Shown piece by piece: positions 1 through 7,924 of a DNA stretch of 28,180 nt. The DNA lies in assembly GCA_045132235.1 (NCBI GenBank), contig JBGURX010000009.1:1-28180 (forward strand). Direction: 5' to 3'. This DNA comes from UBA1756 sp045132235 (GTDB lineage Bacteria > Bacteroidota > Bacteroidia > Bacteroidales > WCHB1-69). How positions within the stretch are numbered: position 1 is the stretch's first letter; the number at the start of each line of letters is the position of its first letter. The notes under the pieces were generated by a model, which saw nothing but the letters and a program-made list of their open reading frames with translations, searched no databases and was not told where the DNA came from. Made by a program: the position numbers and the translations under genes.

Positions 1-1
1 A

Positions 2-2359
2 AAGTCAGCGCGTATCGTCGGTGAGGTGCTCGGTAAGTACCATCCCCACGGCGACTCGGCTGTGTATGACGCCATGGTGCGTATGGCGCAGGACTGGTCG
101 ATGCGGCTGCCCTACGTGGACGGACAAGGTAACTTTGGCTCGGTAGATGGCGACAGCGCGGCTGCCATGCGTTATACGGAGGCCCGTCTCCGCAAATGCG
201 CCGAGGAACTCTTGAACGACATTGAGAAAGATACCGTGGATATGCGGAAGAACTTCTCCGAGGAGTTCGACGAACCCACCGTGCTGCCCGCCAAGATTCC
301 CGCCCTGCTGGTCAACGGCTCGTCGGGTATCGCCGTCGGTATGGCCACCAACATGGCCCCGCACAACCTCGGCGAGGTGTGCGACGGCATCATCGCCTAC
401 ATCGACAACAACGACATCACCATCGAGGAACTGATGCAGTACATCAAAGGTCCCGACTTCCCGTCGGGTTGCGCCATCTACGGCTACGACGGGGTGCGCA
501 GCGCCTTCACCACCGGCCGCGGCCGTGTGATCATGCGCGGCGACGCCACCATCGAGGACGACGGCGCGAAGCCCCGCATCATCGTCACCTCGCTGCCCTA
601 TCTCGTCGGTCCCTCCGAACTTATCAGCCATACCGCCGAACTTGTCAAGGAAGGCAAAATCGATGGAATTTCCAACATCGAAAACCTCAGCAACAAGCGC
701 AATGGTACGCGCATCGTGTATGAACTGAAACGCGACGCCATCCCGAATGTGGTGCTCAACAAACTATACCAATTCACTGCTTTGCAGTCTTCCTTCAGCA
801 TCAACAATGTGGCATTGGTGAACGGCCGTCCCGAAACGCTGAATCTCAAGCAGTTGATTGAGTGCTACGTGAAGCACCGCCATGAGGTTATCATCCGCCG
901 CGCGCAGTTTGAACTGAAGAAGGCCGAGGAGCGTGCCCACATCCTCGAAGGCCTCCTCAAAGCCCTCGACATCATCGACGAGATTATCGATGCCATCCGC
1001 TCCTCGCGGAGCGTGGACGATGCCCGCACCACTCTCATGGAGCGCTGGGATTTCTCTGAGATTCAGGCCCGCGCCATCGTCGAGATGCGTCTCCGCCAGC
1101 TCACCGGACTGGAACGCGAAAAGCTTCAGAACGAGTTCGACGAGCTGCAGAAACAGATTGAGTACCTGCGCCGCGTGCTGGCGGAGTACTCCCTCCAGAT
1201 GCAAATCATCAAGGACGAGCTTACCGAGCTGAAGGCCAAGTACGCCGACGAGCGCCGCTCGCATATCAATTACCAGACCGCCGACTTCCGCATCGAGGAC
1301 AACTACGCCGACACCGACATGGCCATCACCGTGTCGCACCTCGGCTATATCAAGCGCACCTCGCTGTCGGAGTACAAGTCGCAGGCCCGTGGCGGCCGCG
1401 GCTCTCGGGGCAGCAGCAGCCGCGAGGCCGACTTCACCGAGCAGCTCTATATCGCCAACAACCACCACTACCTGCTCTTCTTCACCGAGAAGGGACGTTG
1501 CTACTGGCTGCGTGTGTTCGAGATTCCTGAAGGTCCCAAGGCGTTCAAGGGCCGTGCCGTGCAGAACCTGCTGCAGCTCGATCCCGACGACAAGATCAAG
1601 GCCATCATCAATGTGAAGGATTTGAAGGATGAAGAGTACTGCGCTACACACTATATTATTATGTGTACCGAAAAGGGTATCGTGAAGAAGACCTCCTTGG
1701 CCAGCTACTCGCGCCCGCGTGCCATGGGTATCATCGCCATCAACATCCGCGAGGACGACCACCTCGTGGAGGCGAAGCTTACCTCCGGCGACAATGAGCT
1801 GCTGCTGGCCGGCCACTCCGGCAAGGCCGTCCGCTTCCATGAAAGCACCGTGCGTGCGGTGGGCCGCGACTCCATGGGTGTGCGTGGCATCACCCTCGCC
1901 GGCGACGACGACCGCGTGATCGGCATGGTGTGCGTCGATACGCCCAACGACAATATCCTCGTGGTGTCGGAGAAGGGCTTCGGCAAACGCTCGCTGCTGG
2001 AGGACTACCGCATCACCAACCGTGGCGGCAAGGGTGTGAAGACCCTCAACATCACGGAGAAGACCGGCGGCCTTATCGCCATCCAGCGCGTCACCGACGA
2101 CGACGACCTCATGATCATCAACCGTTCCGGCATCGCCATCCGTCTGCATGTGGATACGCTCCGCGTGCTCGGACGTGCCACGCAGGGGGTGAAACTCATC
2201 AGTCTGGGTGAGAAGGACATGATCGCCGCCGTGTCGCGTGTGCCGCGTGAGGAGGAGGAACCGGAAGAGGCTGAAACGGCTGTGGAAGGGGAGGAGGTGA
2301 CTCCTGAAACGGAAGCGCCCGCCACGGAAGAGAACGTGCAGCCGGAGGATAACGAATAG
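2..2359 (+). CDS. gyrA: DNA gyrase subunit A (5'-truncated by window edge)
   Basis: GyrA is the DNA-cleaving subunit of the A2B2 type II topoisomerase that introduces negative supercoils. The frame is open from base 2, upstream of the first possible start, so the N-terminus lies outside the window. The segment begins in the quinolone-resistance region. The codons matching E. coli Ser83 (56-58) and Asp87 (68-70) encode Ser and Asp, the susceptible form. The catalytic tyrosine in RYTEARL is at 173-175. A long coiled-coil/tower region follows, then the C-terminal beta-pinwheel. A GyrA-box-like motif, QARGGRG, is encoded near 1381; it differs from the canonical QRRGGKG at two positions. The protein ends in a Glu-rich acidic tail (about 2248-2356), which in other GyrAs modulates DNA wrapping. 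The GyrA box and the pinwheel repeats favour GyrA over ParC. Confidence 0.96.
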   Translation, partial: KSARIVGEVLGKYHPHGDSAVYDAMVRMAQDWSMRLPYVDGQGNFGSVDGDSAAAMRYTEARLRKCAEELLNDIEKDTVDMRKNFSEEFDEPTVLPAKIPALLVNGSSGIAVGMATNMAPHNLGEVCDGIIAYIDNNDITIEELMQYIKGPDFPSGCAIYGYDGVRSAFTTGRGRVIMRGDATIEDDGAKPRIIVTSLPYLVGPSELISHTAELVKEGKIDGISNIENLSNKRNGTRIVYELKRDAIPNVVLNKLYQFTALQSSFSINNVALVNGRPETLNLKQLIECYVKHRHEVIIRRAQFELKKAEERAHILEGLLKALDIIDEIIDAIRSSRSVDDARTTLMERWDFSEIQARAIVEMRLRQLTGLEREKLQNEFDELQKQIEYLRRVLAEYSLQMQIIKDELTELKAKYADERRSHINYQTADFRIEDNYADTDMAITVSHLGYIKRTSLSEYKSQARGGRGSRGSSSREADFTEQLYIANNHHYLLFFTEKGRCYWLRVFEIPEGPKAFKGRAVQNLLQLDPDDKIKAIINVKDLKDEEYCATHYIIMCTEKGIVKKTSLASYSRPRAMGIIAINIREDDHLVEAKLTSGDNELLLAGHSGKAVRFHESTVRAVGRDSMGVRGITLAGDDDRVIGMVCVDTPNDNILVVSEKGFGKRSLLEDYRITNRGGKGVKTLNITEKTGGLIAIQRVTDDDDLMIINRSGIAIRLHVDTLRVLGRATQGVKLISLGEKDMIAAVSRVPREEEEPEEAETAVEGEEVTPETEAPATEENVQPEDNE

Positions 2360-2373
2360 TTTGCCCCACGGTG

Positions 2374-2403
2374 TTGCGTTTTTCAAATAATGTTGTATTT
2401 TTG
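2374..2403 (+). promoter_or_regulatory. Bacteroidota-type promoter for the 2464 lipoprotein gene
   Basis: A perfect -7 element TAnnTTTG (TATTTTTG, 2396-2403) is preceded by TTG at 2374-2376 with a 19-bp spacer. This is the spacing expected for the Bacteroidota primary sigma factor. It sits just after the gyrA stop, so the lipoprotein gene has its own promoter. Confidence 0.65.
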
Positions 2404-2463
2404 CAACGCTATTCTGTAGAGAAACATTAATAATATATTGTATAATCTTAAAAACATCCAACT

Positions 2464-2928
2464 ATGAAAAAATTATTCTTCATTATGGTTTGTATCGCAG
2501 CCGTTGCTTTCTCGGGCTGCAAGGAATCACCCTATTCCGATGAGTCTGCAGCATGCGCAGGCACCTACAGCGGTACTTTCAAAATTCTCAAAACCAGCGA
2601 CAACACCACGTCCACCAAGGAGGGCAAGCTCCATTTCAAACAGAACCCCCTCAACATGGACAACCTGCTGTGGGAGTATTGCATTGAACTGCAGCGCCTG
2701 AAAACTGGCGTTTATGAAAGCGATGAGGATACCTACACCGCAGAGATGCTTTCCGCAGCTACCAGCCTTATCGGCATCAGCCAGTACACCGACGCGACCA
2801 TCGAGAAAATACGCGTGCGTTCTGAGTTCTCCGGCAACAGCGTAGAAACCAAAATCTATTATACGGCTACCGTACTGGGTATTGAGACCGACGTGGTCAT
2901 CGCCACTTTCAATGGCACCAAGCAGTAA
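2464..2928 (+). CDS. Small lipoprotein, paralogue of the 3821-4267 protein
   Basis: This is a 154-residue protein with a lipoprotein signal peptide: a charged MKK start, a hydrophobic core and the lipobox FSGC, so Cys19 would be lipidated. The residue after the Cys is Lys, and the mature part is soluble with no further membrane helix. It shares a pattern with the protein at 3821-4267: AGxYxGxF just after the signal peptide, then NLL, IELQ, an I/V-rich strand and a final TFxGxK. The two are therefore paralogues in one locus. The fold looks like a small beta-rich periplasmic or outer-membrane domain. I do not recognise a named family and assign no function. It has its own promoter and is followed by a terminator hairpin. 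Confidence 0.8.
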   Translation: MKKLFFIMVCIAAVAFSGCKESPYSDESAACAGTYSGTFKILKTSDNTTSTKEGKLHFKQNPLNMDNLLWEYCIELQRLKTGVYESDEDTYTAEMLSAATSLIGISQYTDATIEKIRVRSEFSGNSVETKIYYTATVLGIETDVVIATFNGTKQ

Positions 2929-2950
2929 TCGAATCCTTACACAATTTTAT

Positions 2951-2987
2951 AAAAGGAGAGAGGCATTTGCTTTTCTCCTTTTTTTAT
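2951..2987 (+). terminator. Rho-independent terminator after the first lipoprotein gene
   Basis: A 9-bp stem, AAAAGGAGA (2951-2959) with TCTCCTTTT (2974-2982), has a 14-nt loop and runs into T residues. It separates the lipoprotein gene from the next operon, whose -7 element begins 15 bp further on. Confidence 0.65.
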
Positions 2988-3001
2988 TTCAAAAATAGTT
3001 G

Positions 3002-3009
3002 TATTTTTG
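3002..3009 (+). promoter_or_regulatory. -7 element (TATTTTTG) for the 3029-4267 operon
   Basis: A perfect TAnnTTTG lies 19 bp before the ATG at 3029. No good TTG is found at -33; the upstream part overlaps the T tract of the preceding terminator. Confidence 0.5.
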
Positions 3010-3028
3010 CGCTTTCAAAATATAGAAT

Positions 3029-3211
3029 ATGAAAGTCCTATCCATTATTGCCGCTGCTTTGAGTGGCATCGGCATGGCCGCCGCAGGTGCATTGATTCCT
3101 TTTTGTGTCACGGATGAGGTCGCCGTTTTAATGACGTGTGTTACGATTGTATTATGTTTTTTCGTGGCATTCAGTGTCCTTTCAATTATTCACGCCTTTA
3201 GTAAAAAATAG
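3029..3211 (+). CDS. Small two-helix membrane protein
   Basis: This 60-residue protein is almost entirely hydrophobic. It has two predicted transmembrane helices (about residues 4-26 and 32-54), a short charged turn with Asp-Glu between them and a Lys-Lys C-terminus. I recognise no family. It is the first gene of a tight operon: the stop is followed after 2 nt by the GYF_2-domain gene, and a -7 promoter element lies just upstream. The composition, the promoter and the tight spacing make it more likely real than chance, and the context suggests a role with the neighbouring GYF_2 membrane protein. Confidence 0.65.
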   Translation: MKVLSIIAAALSGIGMAAAGALIPFCVTDEVAVLMTCVTIVLCFFVAFSVLSIIHAFSKK

Positions 3212-3213
3212 TC

Positions 3214-3816
3214 ATGGAGCATACGATTTTTTATTATTCGGATGGTAAAAGCCAGTTTGGTCCCTTCTCCAAGGAGGAGATGAAGTCCAAGTCGATACAA
3301 GCCGACACCCTTATTTGGTTTGATGGATTGTCAGAATGGAAGCGTGCCGGAGAGGTGACGGAGATGAAGGAGTTTCTGCCGGTCGTCCCGCCGCCGCTGC
3401 CGGTTTCAGCACCGATTCCTGTGCCGCCGCCCGTGCGGATAGAGGCTGCACAGCCACCTGTCCAGTCCGCCCCGCAGCCCGTCGCTCAGCCTGCTCCGCA
3501 ACCCGTGCAGCCGGCGACTTCCGCGGAACAGTCCCAGCCTGCCCGCAAGAAATTCACGCTGCTGCTCTTCATTTTCTCTTTTGTGGGAATGGTGATGTCG
3601 GTGATGCTGATGAGTTTTGCTGCAGGTCTTGTCAGTGTCAACGATTTCCGGGATTATTACAATTCTTATTGGGGACGTTACGATTATATTCATGGAATTG
3701 AAAGCGAAGGCTGGGGGACATTTTTCATCTTTGTCGGCATTTTCCTTTTGGTGTTTTCCATATTAACTTGTGTCAAAATGGCTAAGCAGCTCAAAAAAGC
3801 ACGCAGAAACCGTTAG
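3214..3816 (+). CDS. GYF_2 (DUF4339) domain membrane protein
   Basis: This 200-residue protein has three parts. Residues about 4-52 match a GYF_2 domain, with YY near the start, a GPFS-x-E-E-M core and the LIWFDGLSEWKRA signature. Residues about 55-110 are a Pro/Ala/Gln-rich linker. Two transmembrane helices follow (about 113-139 and 171-190), with a Tyr-rich loop between them and a basic C-terminus. GYF domains generally bind proline-rich peptides; what this one binds is unknown, and its own linker is a possible ligand. It sits in an operon between a two-helix peptide (2-nt gap) and a lipoprotein (4-nt gap), which suggests a small cell-envelope module. Confidence 0.85.
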   Translation: MEHTIFYYSDGKSQFGPFSKEEMKSKSIQADTLIWFDGLSEWKRAGEVTEMKEFLPVVPPPLPVSAPIPVPPPVRIEAAQPPVQSAPQPVAQPAPQPVQPATSAEQSQPARKKFTLLLFIFSFVGMVMSVMLMSFAAGLVSVNDFRDYYNSYWGRYDYIHGIESEGWGTFFIFVGIFLLVFSILTCVKMAKQLKKARRNR

Positions 3817-3820
3817 TAGT

Positions 3821-4267
3821 ATGAAAAGAGCTTTCGTTTTGTTCTGTATGTCGATAGTGCTGTTTTGCGGCTGCAAGGAGAACCGTGCGGAGCGCAAGGC
3901 GGCCAACTATGCCGGTAAGTATCACGGCGAGTTCTCCACCACCCGCAGTGAGGAGAATGTGTCGCTGGACACGATTGTGGATTTTGAGGTGATGCAGAGT
4001 GCGGCAACGCCTTCCAACCTGTTGTTGCAGAATATTATAGAGTTGCAGTACAGCAAAGAAGGATACTTCTATGATGAGGCGGTGAGTGCGTCGCAGGTGT
4101 CGCAGCTGTTGTCGCTTTGCGGCTTGCCGGAAGGACATTTCCTTGCGCATGTGGATGCCCTGAAGGTGGAGGCGCAGTTCTACACGGCCACCATGACCCT
4201 CGATATCCGCTATCTCAGCGAGGGGGAGTTCGTGGGGCACACCACCTTTGCGGGTTCGAAACGATAA
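3821..4267 (+). CDS. Small lipoprotein, paralogue of the 2464-2928 protein
   Basis: This 148-residue protein has an N-terminal signal peptide starting MKRAF and a lipobox ending FCGC, so lipidation is expected at about Cys18. The start at 3821 is preferred over an in-frame upstream ATG at 3770, because the latter lies inside the preceding gene and would put hydrophilic residues before the signal peptide. The mature domain has the same pattern as the lipoprotein at 2464-2928: AGKYHGEF, NLLxxNIIELQ, VEAQF and TTFAGSK at the end. It is the last gene of the 3029-4267 operon. Function unknown; probably anchored in the periplasm or outer membrane. Confidence 0.82.
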   Translation: MKRAFVLFCMSIVLFCGCKENRAERKAANYAGKYHGEFSTTRSEENVSLDTIVDFEVMQSAATPSNLLLQNIIELQYSKEGYFYDEAVSASQVSQLLSLCGLPEGHFLAHVDALKVEAQFYTATMTLDIRYLSEGEFVGHTTFAGSKR

Positions 4268-4592
4268 TGCGGAAAAGTGGAAACGAAATCTGCTTGATGG
4301 ATGGTTTTCGGGCATGATTTTGGTCGAAATGGGGTGAAAAGACGATTTTTTTTGAAAAAAATCGATAAAATTCTCACCAATCAAAAAAAATAGTATATTT
4401 GCAGGCTTAAAAAATGCAAGGCCATCGTAGGGCTTGAAGCGTTTTCTGATGTTGTAATGAATTGTTTTACAGTTTGTTGCAAATTGTGTAAGGTTGCTAT
4501 GGGGCGAAGGGAAAATGCGGATGGAAGGGCTGAAAACTCCGAAAATGGCTGGAATTTTGAAAATTTAGTAATAACTTAATACCAAAAATTAG
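4268..4592 (+). other. Long intergenic leader before rpmD, no rpsE
   Basis: These 325 bp lie between the second lipoprotein gene and rpmD. A T-run/A-run hairpin (4343-4364) is followed by a -7 promoter element (4394-4401), leaving about 190 nt of untranslated leader before rpmD. No ribosomal gene or recognisable remnant of rpsE is present. The leader has only weak, short inverted repeats by eye; it could hold an r-protein-binding leader, but I cannot show this. Confidence 0.6.
4394..4401 (+). promoter_or_regulatory. -7 element (TATATTTG) of the rpmD-rplQ operon
   Basis: A perfect TAnnTTTG lies in an A-rich region, with only a weak TTC about 20 bp upstream in place of TTG. It is the best candidate for the promoter of the ribosomal operon, since no ribosomal gene precedes rpmD. 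Confidence 0.5.
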
Positions 4593-4772
4593 ATGAAAAA
4601 GCTAAGAATCACACAAGTTAAGAGCTCCATTGACCGCTCAGAGCGTCAGAAGAGATCTCTTCAGGCATTGGGTTTGAAAAAGATGCATCAGACCGTTGAA
4701 CACGAGGGCACTCCCCAGATCCTCGGCATTGTAGAGAAGGTAAAACATTTGGTTACCGTAGAAGAAATTTAA
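4593..4772 (+). CDS. rpmD: Large ribosomal subunit protein uL30
   Basis: The 59-residue product starts MKKLRITQVKS and contains GLKKMHQTVEH and TPQILGIVEKVKHLV, the standard bacterial uL30 pattern and length. uL30 is a small protein of the 50S subunit. It is the first gene of the operon here and is followed after 27 nt by rplO. In most bacteria, including typical Bacteroidota, rpsE is immediately upstream; here it is missing. Confidence 0.96.
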   Translation: MKKLRITQVKSSIDRSERQKRSLQALGLKKMHQTVEHEGTPQILGIVEKVKHLVTVEEI

Positions 4773-4799
4773 TTATAAACTTTTATAGAGTAGAGAGAT

Positions 4800-5267
4800 A
4801 TGAATTTACATACTTTGACCCCCGCACAGAATTCAACGAAAGGAAGTAAAAGAGTAGGACGTGGACAAGGCTCCGGCAAGGGTGGTACCTCCACCCGCGG
4901 CCACAAGGGTGCACAGTCACGTTCCGGCTACAGCCGCAAGATCGGTTTCGAAGGCGGCCAGATGCCTATCTACAGAATCCTGCCGAAGCGCGGCTTCAAG
5001 AACATCAACCGTGTGGAATACAGCGCCATCAACATCAGCACGCTGCAGCACATTTTTGAGAAGACCAACATTTCCGAAATCACTCCTGAAGTTTTGATTT
5101 CCAATGGTTTGGTTAAGAAGAAAGACTTGATTAAGATTTTGGGTAAGGGCGAGCTCAGCTGCCAGCTGACCGTCACGGCTCACGCCTTCTCCGCCACTGC
5201 CAAGGAGGCTATCGAAAAGAACGGCGGTTCCGTCAACATCATCGGTGCCCCCGCTGACCAACAGTAA
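4800..5267 (+). CDS. rplO: Large ribosomal subunit protein uL15
   Basis: This 155-residue protein has the Gly/Arg/Lys-rich N-terminal extension of uL15 (RGQGSGKGGT and RGHKGAQSRSG), which threads into 23S rRNA. It continues with GFEGGQMPIYRILPKRGFKN and a C-terminal globular domain. It is a late 50S assembly protein. It lies between rpmD and secY, the conserved spc-operon position, with a 22-nt gap to secY. Confidence 0.97.
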   Translation: MNLHTLTPAQNSTKGSKRVGRGQGSGKGGTSTRGHKGAQSRSGYSRKIGFEGGQMPIYRILPKRGFKNINRVEYSAINISTLQHIFEKTNISEITPEVLISNGLVKKKDLIKILGKGELSCQLTVTAHAFSATAKEAIEKNGGSVNIIGAPADQQ

Positions 5268-5289
5268 TCAAAACCTTTAACCAGCCATT

Positions 5290-6672
5290 ATGAAAAAATT
5301 CATCGAAACAATAACCAACATCTTCAAGATTGAAGACCTGCGTAAGAGAATCCTCTACACGCTCCTCATCATCTTGATTTATCGTCTGGGCACGCATATC
5401 GTCCTTCCTGGTGTCAACCCCGGCGCTCTGTCCGCTTTCACCAAGCAGTCGAGCGAAGGTCTGATGGGTATGCTCGACCTTTTCTCCGGCGGCGCATTCT
5501 CCAAGGCCTCCATCTTCGCCTTGGGTATCATGCCTTACATCTCCGCCTCCATCGTCATCCAGCTGCTCACCCTGGTGGTGCCTTACTTCCAGCGTCTGCA
5601 GAAGGAGGGCGAGAGCGGCCGTAAGCAGATCAACAAGATCACCCGCTACCTGACCATCCTCGTGGTCGCCATCCAGGCTCCCGCCTACATCGGCAACCTC
5701 TCCGGTCGTTACGGCAGCGCCGCTCTTTCACAAACCATGGTCAACACCACCCTGTTCGGCATCCCTGCCACCTCGGTGTTCGGCATCTCGGTGTTCGCCT
5801 TCGTGTCGTTCATCCTGCTCATCTGCGCCACCTTGTTCCTGATGTGGTTGGGTGAGAAGATTACCGACAAGGGTATTGGCAACGGTATCTCCATGATCAT
5901 TATGGTGGGTATCATCGCCCGCTTCCCCTCCGCACTCCGTTATGAGTTCGAGGCTCGCGTTACCGAAAACGGCGGCGGCCCCATCGTCTTCATCATCGAG
6001 CTGCTCGTCATGCTTCTGGTCATCCTCTTCAGCATCATGCTGGTGCAGGGTACCCGCCGCATCCCCGTGCAGTATGCCAAGCGTATCGTGGGCAACAAGC
6101 AGTACGGCGGCACCCGCAACTTCCTCCCCCTCAAGGTCAATGCGGCCGGCGTTATGCCGATCATCTTCGCTCAGGCTATCATGATGCTCCCCATCACCTT
6201 CATCAGCATGGCTGACTTCCGCGAAGGCGGCTTCGGCTACAGCTTCATCAACCCGAACGGCTGGGGATACAACATCGTCTATTTCGTGATGATTATCCTG
6301 TTTACCTATTTCTATACAGCTATCACCATCAACCCGTCACAGATTGCTGAGGATCTGAAGAAGAACGGCGGCTTCATCCCGGGCGTGAAACCCGGCAAAC
6401 AGACCGCCCAGTTCATCGACGACATCATGTCGAAGATCACCCTTCCGGGCTCCATCTTCCTCGCCTTTGTGGCTGTGCTCCCCGCCATCGTACGCGCCCT
6501 CTTCGGTGTCAACGACCAGTTCGCGCAGTTCTTCGGCGGTACTTCCCTCCTCATTATGGTCGGCGTTGTGTTGGATACCCTCCAGCAGATTGAGTCCCAC
6601 CTGTTGATGAGACACTACGAAGGATTTACCAAGAATGGTAGAATTAAAGGTCGTAACAGCGGCGCCTACTAA
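5290..6672 (+). CDS. secY: Protein translocase subunit SecY
   Basis: SecY is the channel of the SecYEG translocon in the cytoplasmic membrane. The 460-residue product has the expected ten hydrophobic helices. Recognisable conserved stretches include the plug and second-helix region (GIMPYISASIVIQLL), the cytoplasmic loop PYFQRLQKEGESGRKQINK, GEKITDKGIGNG before a helix, and the basic loop RRIPVQYAKR. It begins 22 nt after rplO. Its TAA overlaps the map ATG by one base, which suggests translational coupling. Confidence 0.97.
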   Translation: MKKFIETITNIFKIEDLRKRILYTLLIILIYRLGTHIVLPGVNPGALSAFTKQSSEGLMGMLDLFSGGAFSKASIFALGIMPYISASIVIQLLTLVVPYFQRLQKEGESGRKQINKITRYLTILVVAIQAPAYIGNLSGRYGSAALSQTMVNTTLFGIPATSVFGISVFAFVSFILLICATLFLMWLGEKITDKGIGNGISMIIMVGIIARFPSALRYEFEARVTENGGGPIVFIIELLVMLLVILFSIMLVQGTRRIPVQYAKRIVGNKQYGGTRNFLPLKVNAAGVMPIIFAQAIMMLPITFISMADFREGGFGYSFINPNGWGYNIVYFVMIILFTYFYTAITINPSQIAEDLKKNGGFIPGVKPGKQTAQFIDDIMSKITLPGSIFLAFVAVLPAIVRALFGVNDQFAQFFGGTSLLIMVGVVLDTLQQIESHLLMRHYEGFTKNGRIKGRNSGAY

Positions 6673-7505
6673 TGGGAATCCTGAACCGAATACATCTCAA
6701 GAGCGACTCGGATATCGAGTCAATCAAGAAAAGTTCTTTGCTTGTTGGAAAAACCTTGGGTGAAGTGGCCAAGTTGATGCGGCCGGGCGTCCCGCTCTTC
6801 TACATCGACCAGGTTGCTGAAAACTACATCCGTGCAAACGGGGGAGTGCCCTCCTGTAAGGGCTATAAGCCTTACGCGGGCATGCCTCCCTTCCCAGCTA
6901 CCCTCTGCCTCTCGGTCAACAGCACCGTGGTGCATGGCATCCCCAACGACTACGTCCTTCAGGAGGGCGACATCGTGACCGCCGACTGTGTGGCGTGTCT
7001 GGATGGCTGGCACGGCGATTTCGCCTATACCTTCGAGATTGGCAAGGTCTCGGAGGAGAAGCACCTGCTGGTGCAGCGCACCCGCGAGGCGCTGGAGCAC
7101 GCGCTCCCGCTCGCCAAAGTGGGCAACACCATCTTCGACATCAGCGCAGCGGTGGAAAACTATGTGAAGCCGTTCCACTATGGTGTGGTGAAGGTGCTCA
7201 GCGGACACGGAATCGGCCGCAGCATGCACGAGAAACCCGATGTGCCCAACTTCGTGCCCCGCACGAAGGAGGAGCGCAGATGGTACAAGGATGAGGTCAT
7301 CCGCCCCGGCATGGTCTTTTGCATCGAACCCATGATTGGCATGGGCACCGGCGATACGCTGGATGTTGAGGATCAATGGCCGGTGGTCATGGCCGACCGG
7401 CGGCCTGCTGCCCATTTCGAGCATCAGGTTGCCATCAACTCCCAAGGCAAGACGGAGATCCTCTCCACCTACCAATATATAGAAGAGGCCTTAGGCATCA
7501 AATAA
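6672..7505 (+). CDS. map: Methionine aminopeptidase, type I
   Basis: MetAP removes the initiator methionine from nascent proteins. All five metal ligands of the pita-bread fold are present: Asp105, Asp116 (in DGWHGDF), His179 (GHGIGRSMHE), Glu219 (FCIEPM) and Glu250 (HFEHQ). His88 matches the conserved substrate-contacting His. The length of 277 residues is close to the type I norm and no type II insertion is present. The start overlaps the secY stop by one base, and infA follows after 25 nt. The order secY-map-infA is conserved across many bacteria. Confidence 0.96.
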   Translation: MGILNRIHLKSDSDIESIKKSSLLVGKTLGEVAKLMRPGVPLFYIDQVAENYIRANGGVPSCKGYKPYAGMPPFPATLCLSVNSTVVHGIPNDYVLQEGDIVTADCVACLDGWHGDFAYTFEIGKVSEEKHLLVQRTREALEHALPLAKVGNTIFDISAAVENYVKPFHYGVVKVLSGHGIGRSMHEKPDVPNFVPRTKEERRWYKDEVIRPGMVFCIEPMIGMGTGDTLDVEDQWPVVMADRRPAAHFEHQVAINSQGKTEILSTYQYIEEALGIK

Positions 7506-7530
7506 AATACAAACCAAACGATAAGACAAT

Positions 7531-7749
7531 ATGGCAAAACAATCATCAATCGAACAAGACGGCGTGGTCATCGAATCACTCGGCAACGCAATGTTCCGCG
7601 TGCAGCTTGAGAACGGTCACGTCATCACCGCCCACATCTCCGGAAAGATGCGCATGCACTACATCAAGATCCTTCCCGGCGACAAGGTGCAGATTGAGAT
7701 GTCGCCATACGATCTCAGCAAGGGACGTATCACATTCAGACATAAGTAA
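7531..7749 (+). CDS. infA: Translation initiation factor IF-1
   Basis: This 72-residue S1/OB-fold protein has the standard length and the conserved stretches IEQDGVVIESL, NAMFRVQLENGH, KMRMHYIKILPGDKV and SPYDLSKGRITFRHK. IF-1 occupies the ribosomal A site during initiation. It lies between map and rpmJ, its usual place in the cluster. Confidence 0.97.
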   Translation: MAKQSSIEQDGVVIESLGNAMFRVQLENGHVITAHISGKMRMHYIKILPGDKVQIEMSPYDLSKGRITFRHK

Positions 7750-7775
7750 AAAGAAAATCAATAAAAAGTAAGACA

Positions 7776-7892
7776 ATGAAAGTTAAAGCATCTGTAAAGA
7801 AAAGAAGTGACGAGTGCATCGTTGTCAAGAGACACGGTGTAGTGTACGTTATCAACAAGAAAAATCCGAAGTTCAAACAGCGTCAAGGTTGA
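7776..7892 (+). CDS. rpmJ: Large ribosomal subunit protein bL36
   Basis: This 38-residue ORF begins MKVKASVKKRS and ends NPKFKQRQG, the bL36 signature. Of the four zinc ligands of the classical form (three Cys and one His), only one Cys remains (residue 14); the others are Ser11, Asn27 and a non-His residue. This is therefore the zinc-independent C-minus form, which is common in Bacteroidota. It lies 26 nt after infA and 32 nt before rpsM. Confidence 0.95.
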   Translation: MKVKASVKKRSDECIVVKRHGVVYVINKKNPKFKQRQG

Positions 7893-7924
7893 TATTAATA
7901 AATTAAAAAATAAAATAATAGATT

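Noticed and set aside
764..2461. Long minus-strand open frame of 565 codons opposite gyrA
   Set aside because: It lies wholly antisense to the well-conserved gyrA frame and has a His/Val/Asp-rich composition typical of a shadow frame in a GC-rich gene; no domain is recognisable.
4343..4364. T-run/A-run inverted repeat after the second lipoprotein gene as a strong terminator
   Set aside because: The stem is almost entirely A-T and is not followed by a T tract; it may be weak termination or only a curved A-tract near the promoter.
4499..4579. 26-codon reading frame in the rpmD leader as a possible leader peptide
   Set aside because: It has no run of regulatory codons, no start context and no sign of selection; this length is expected by chance.
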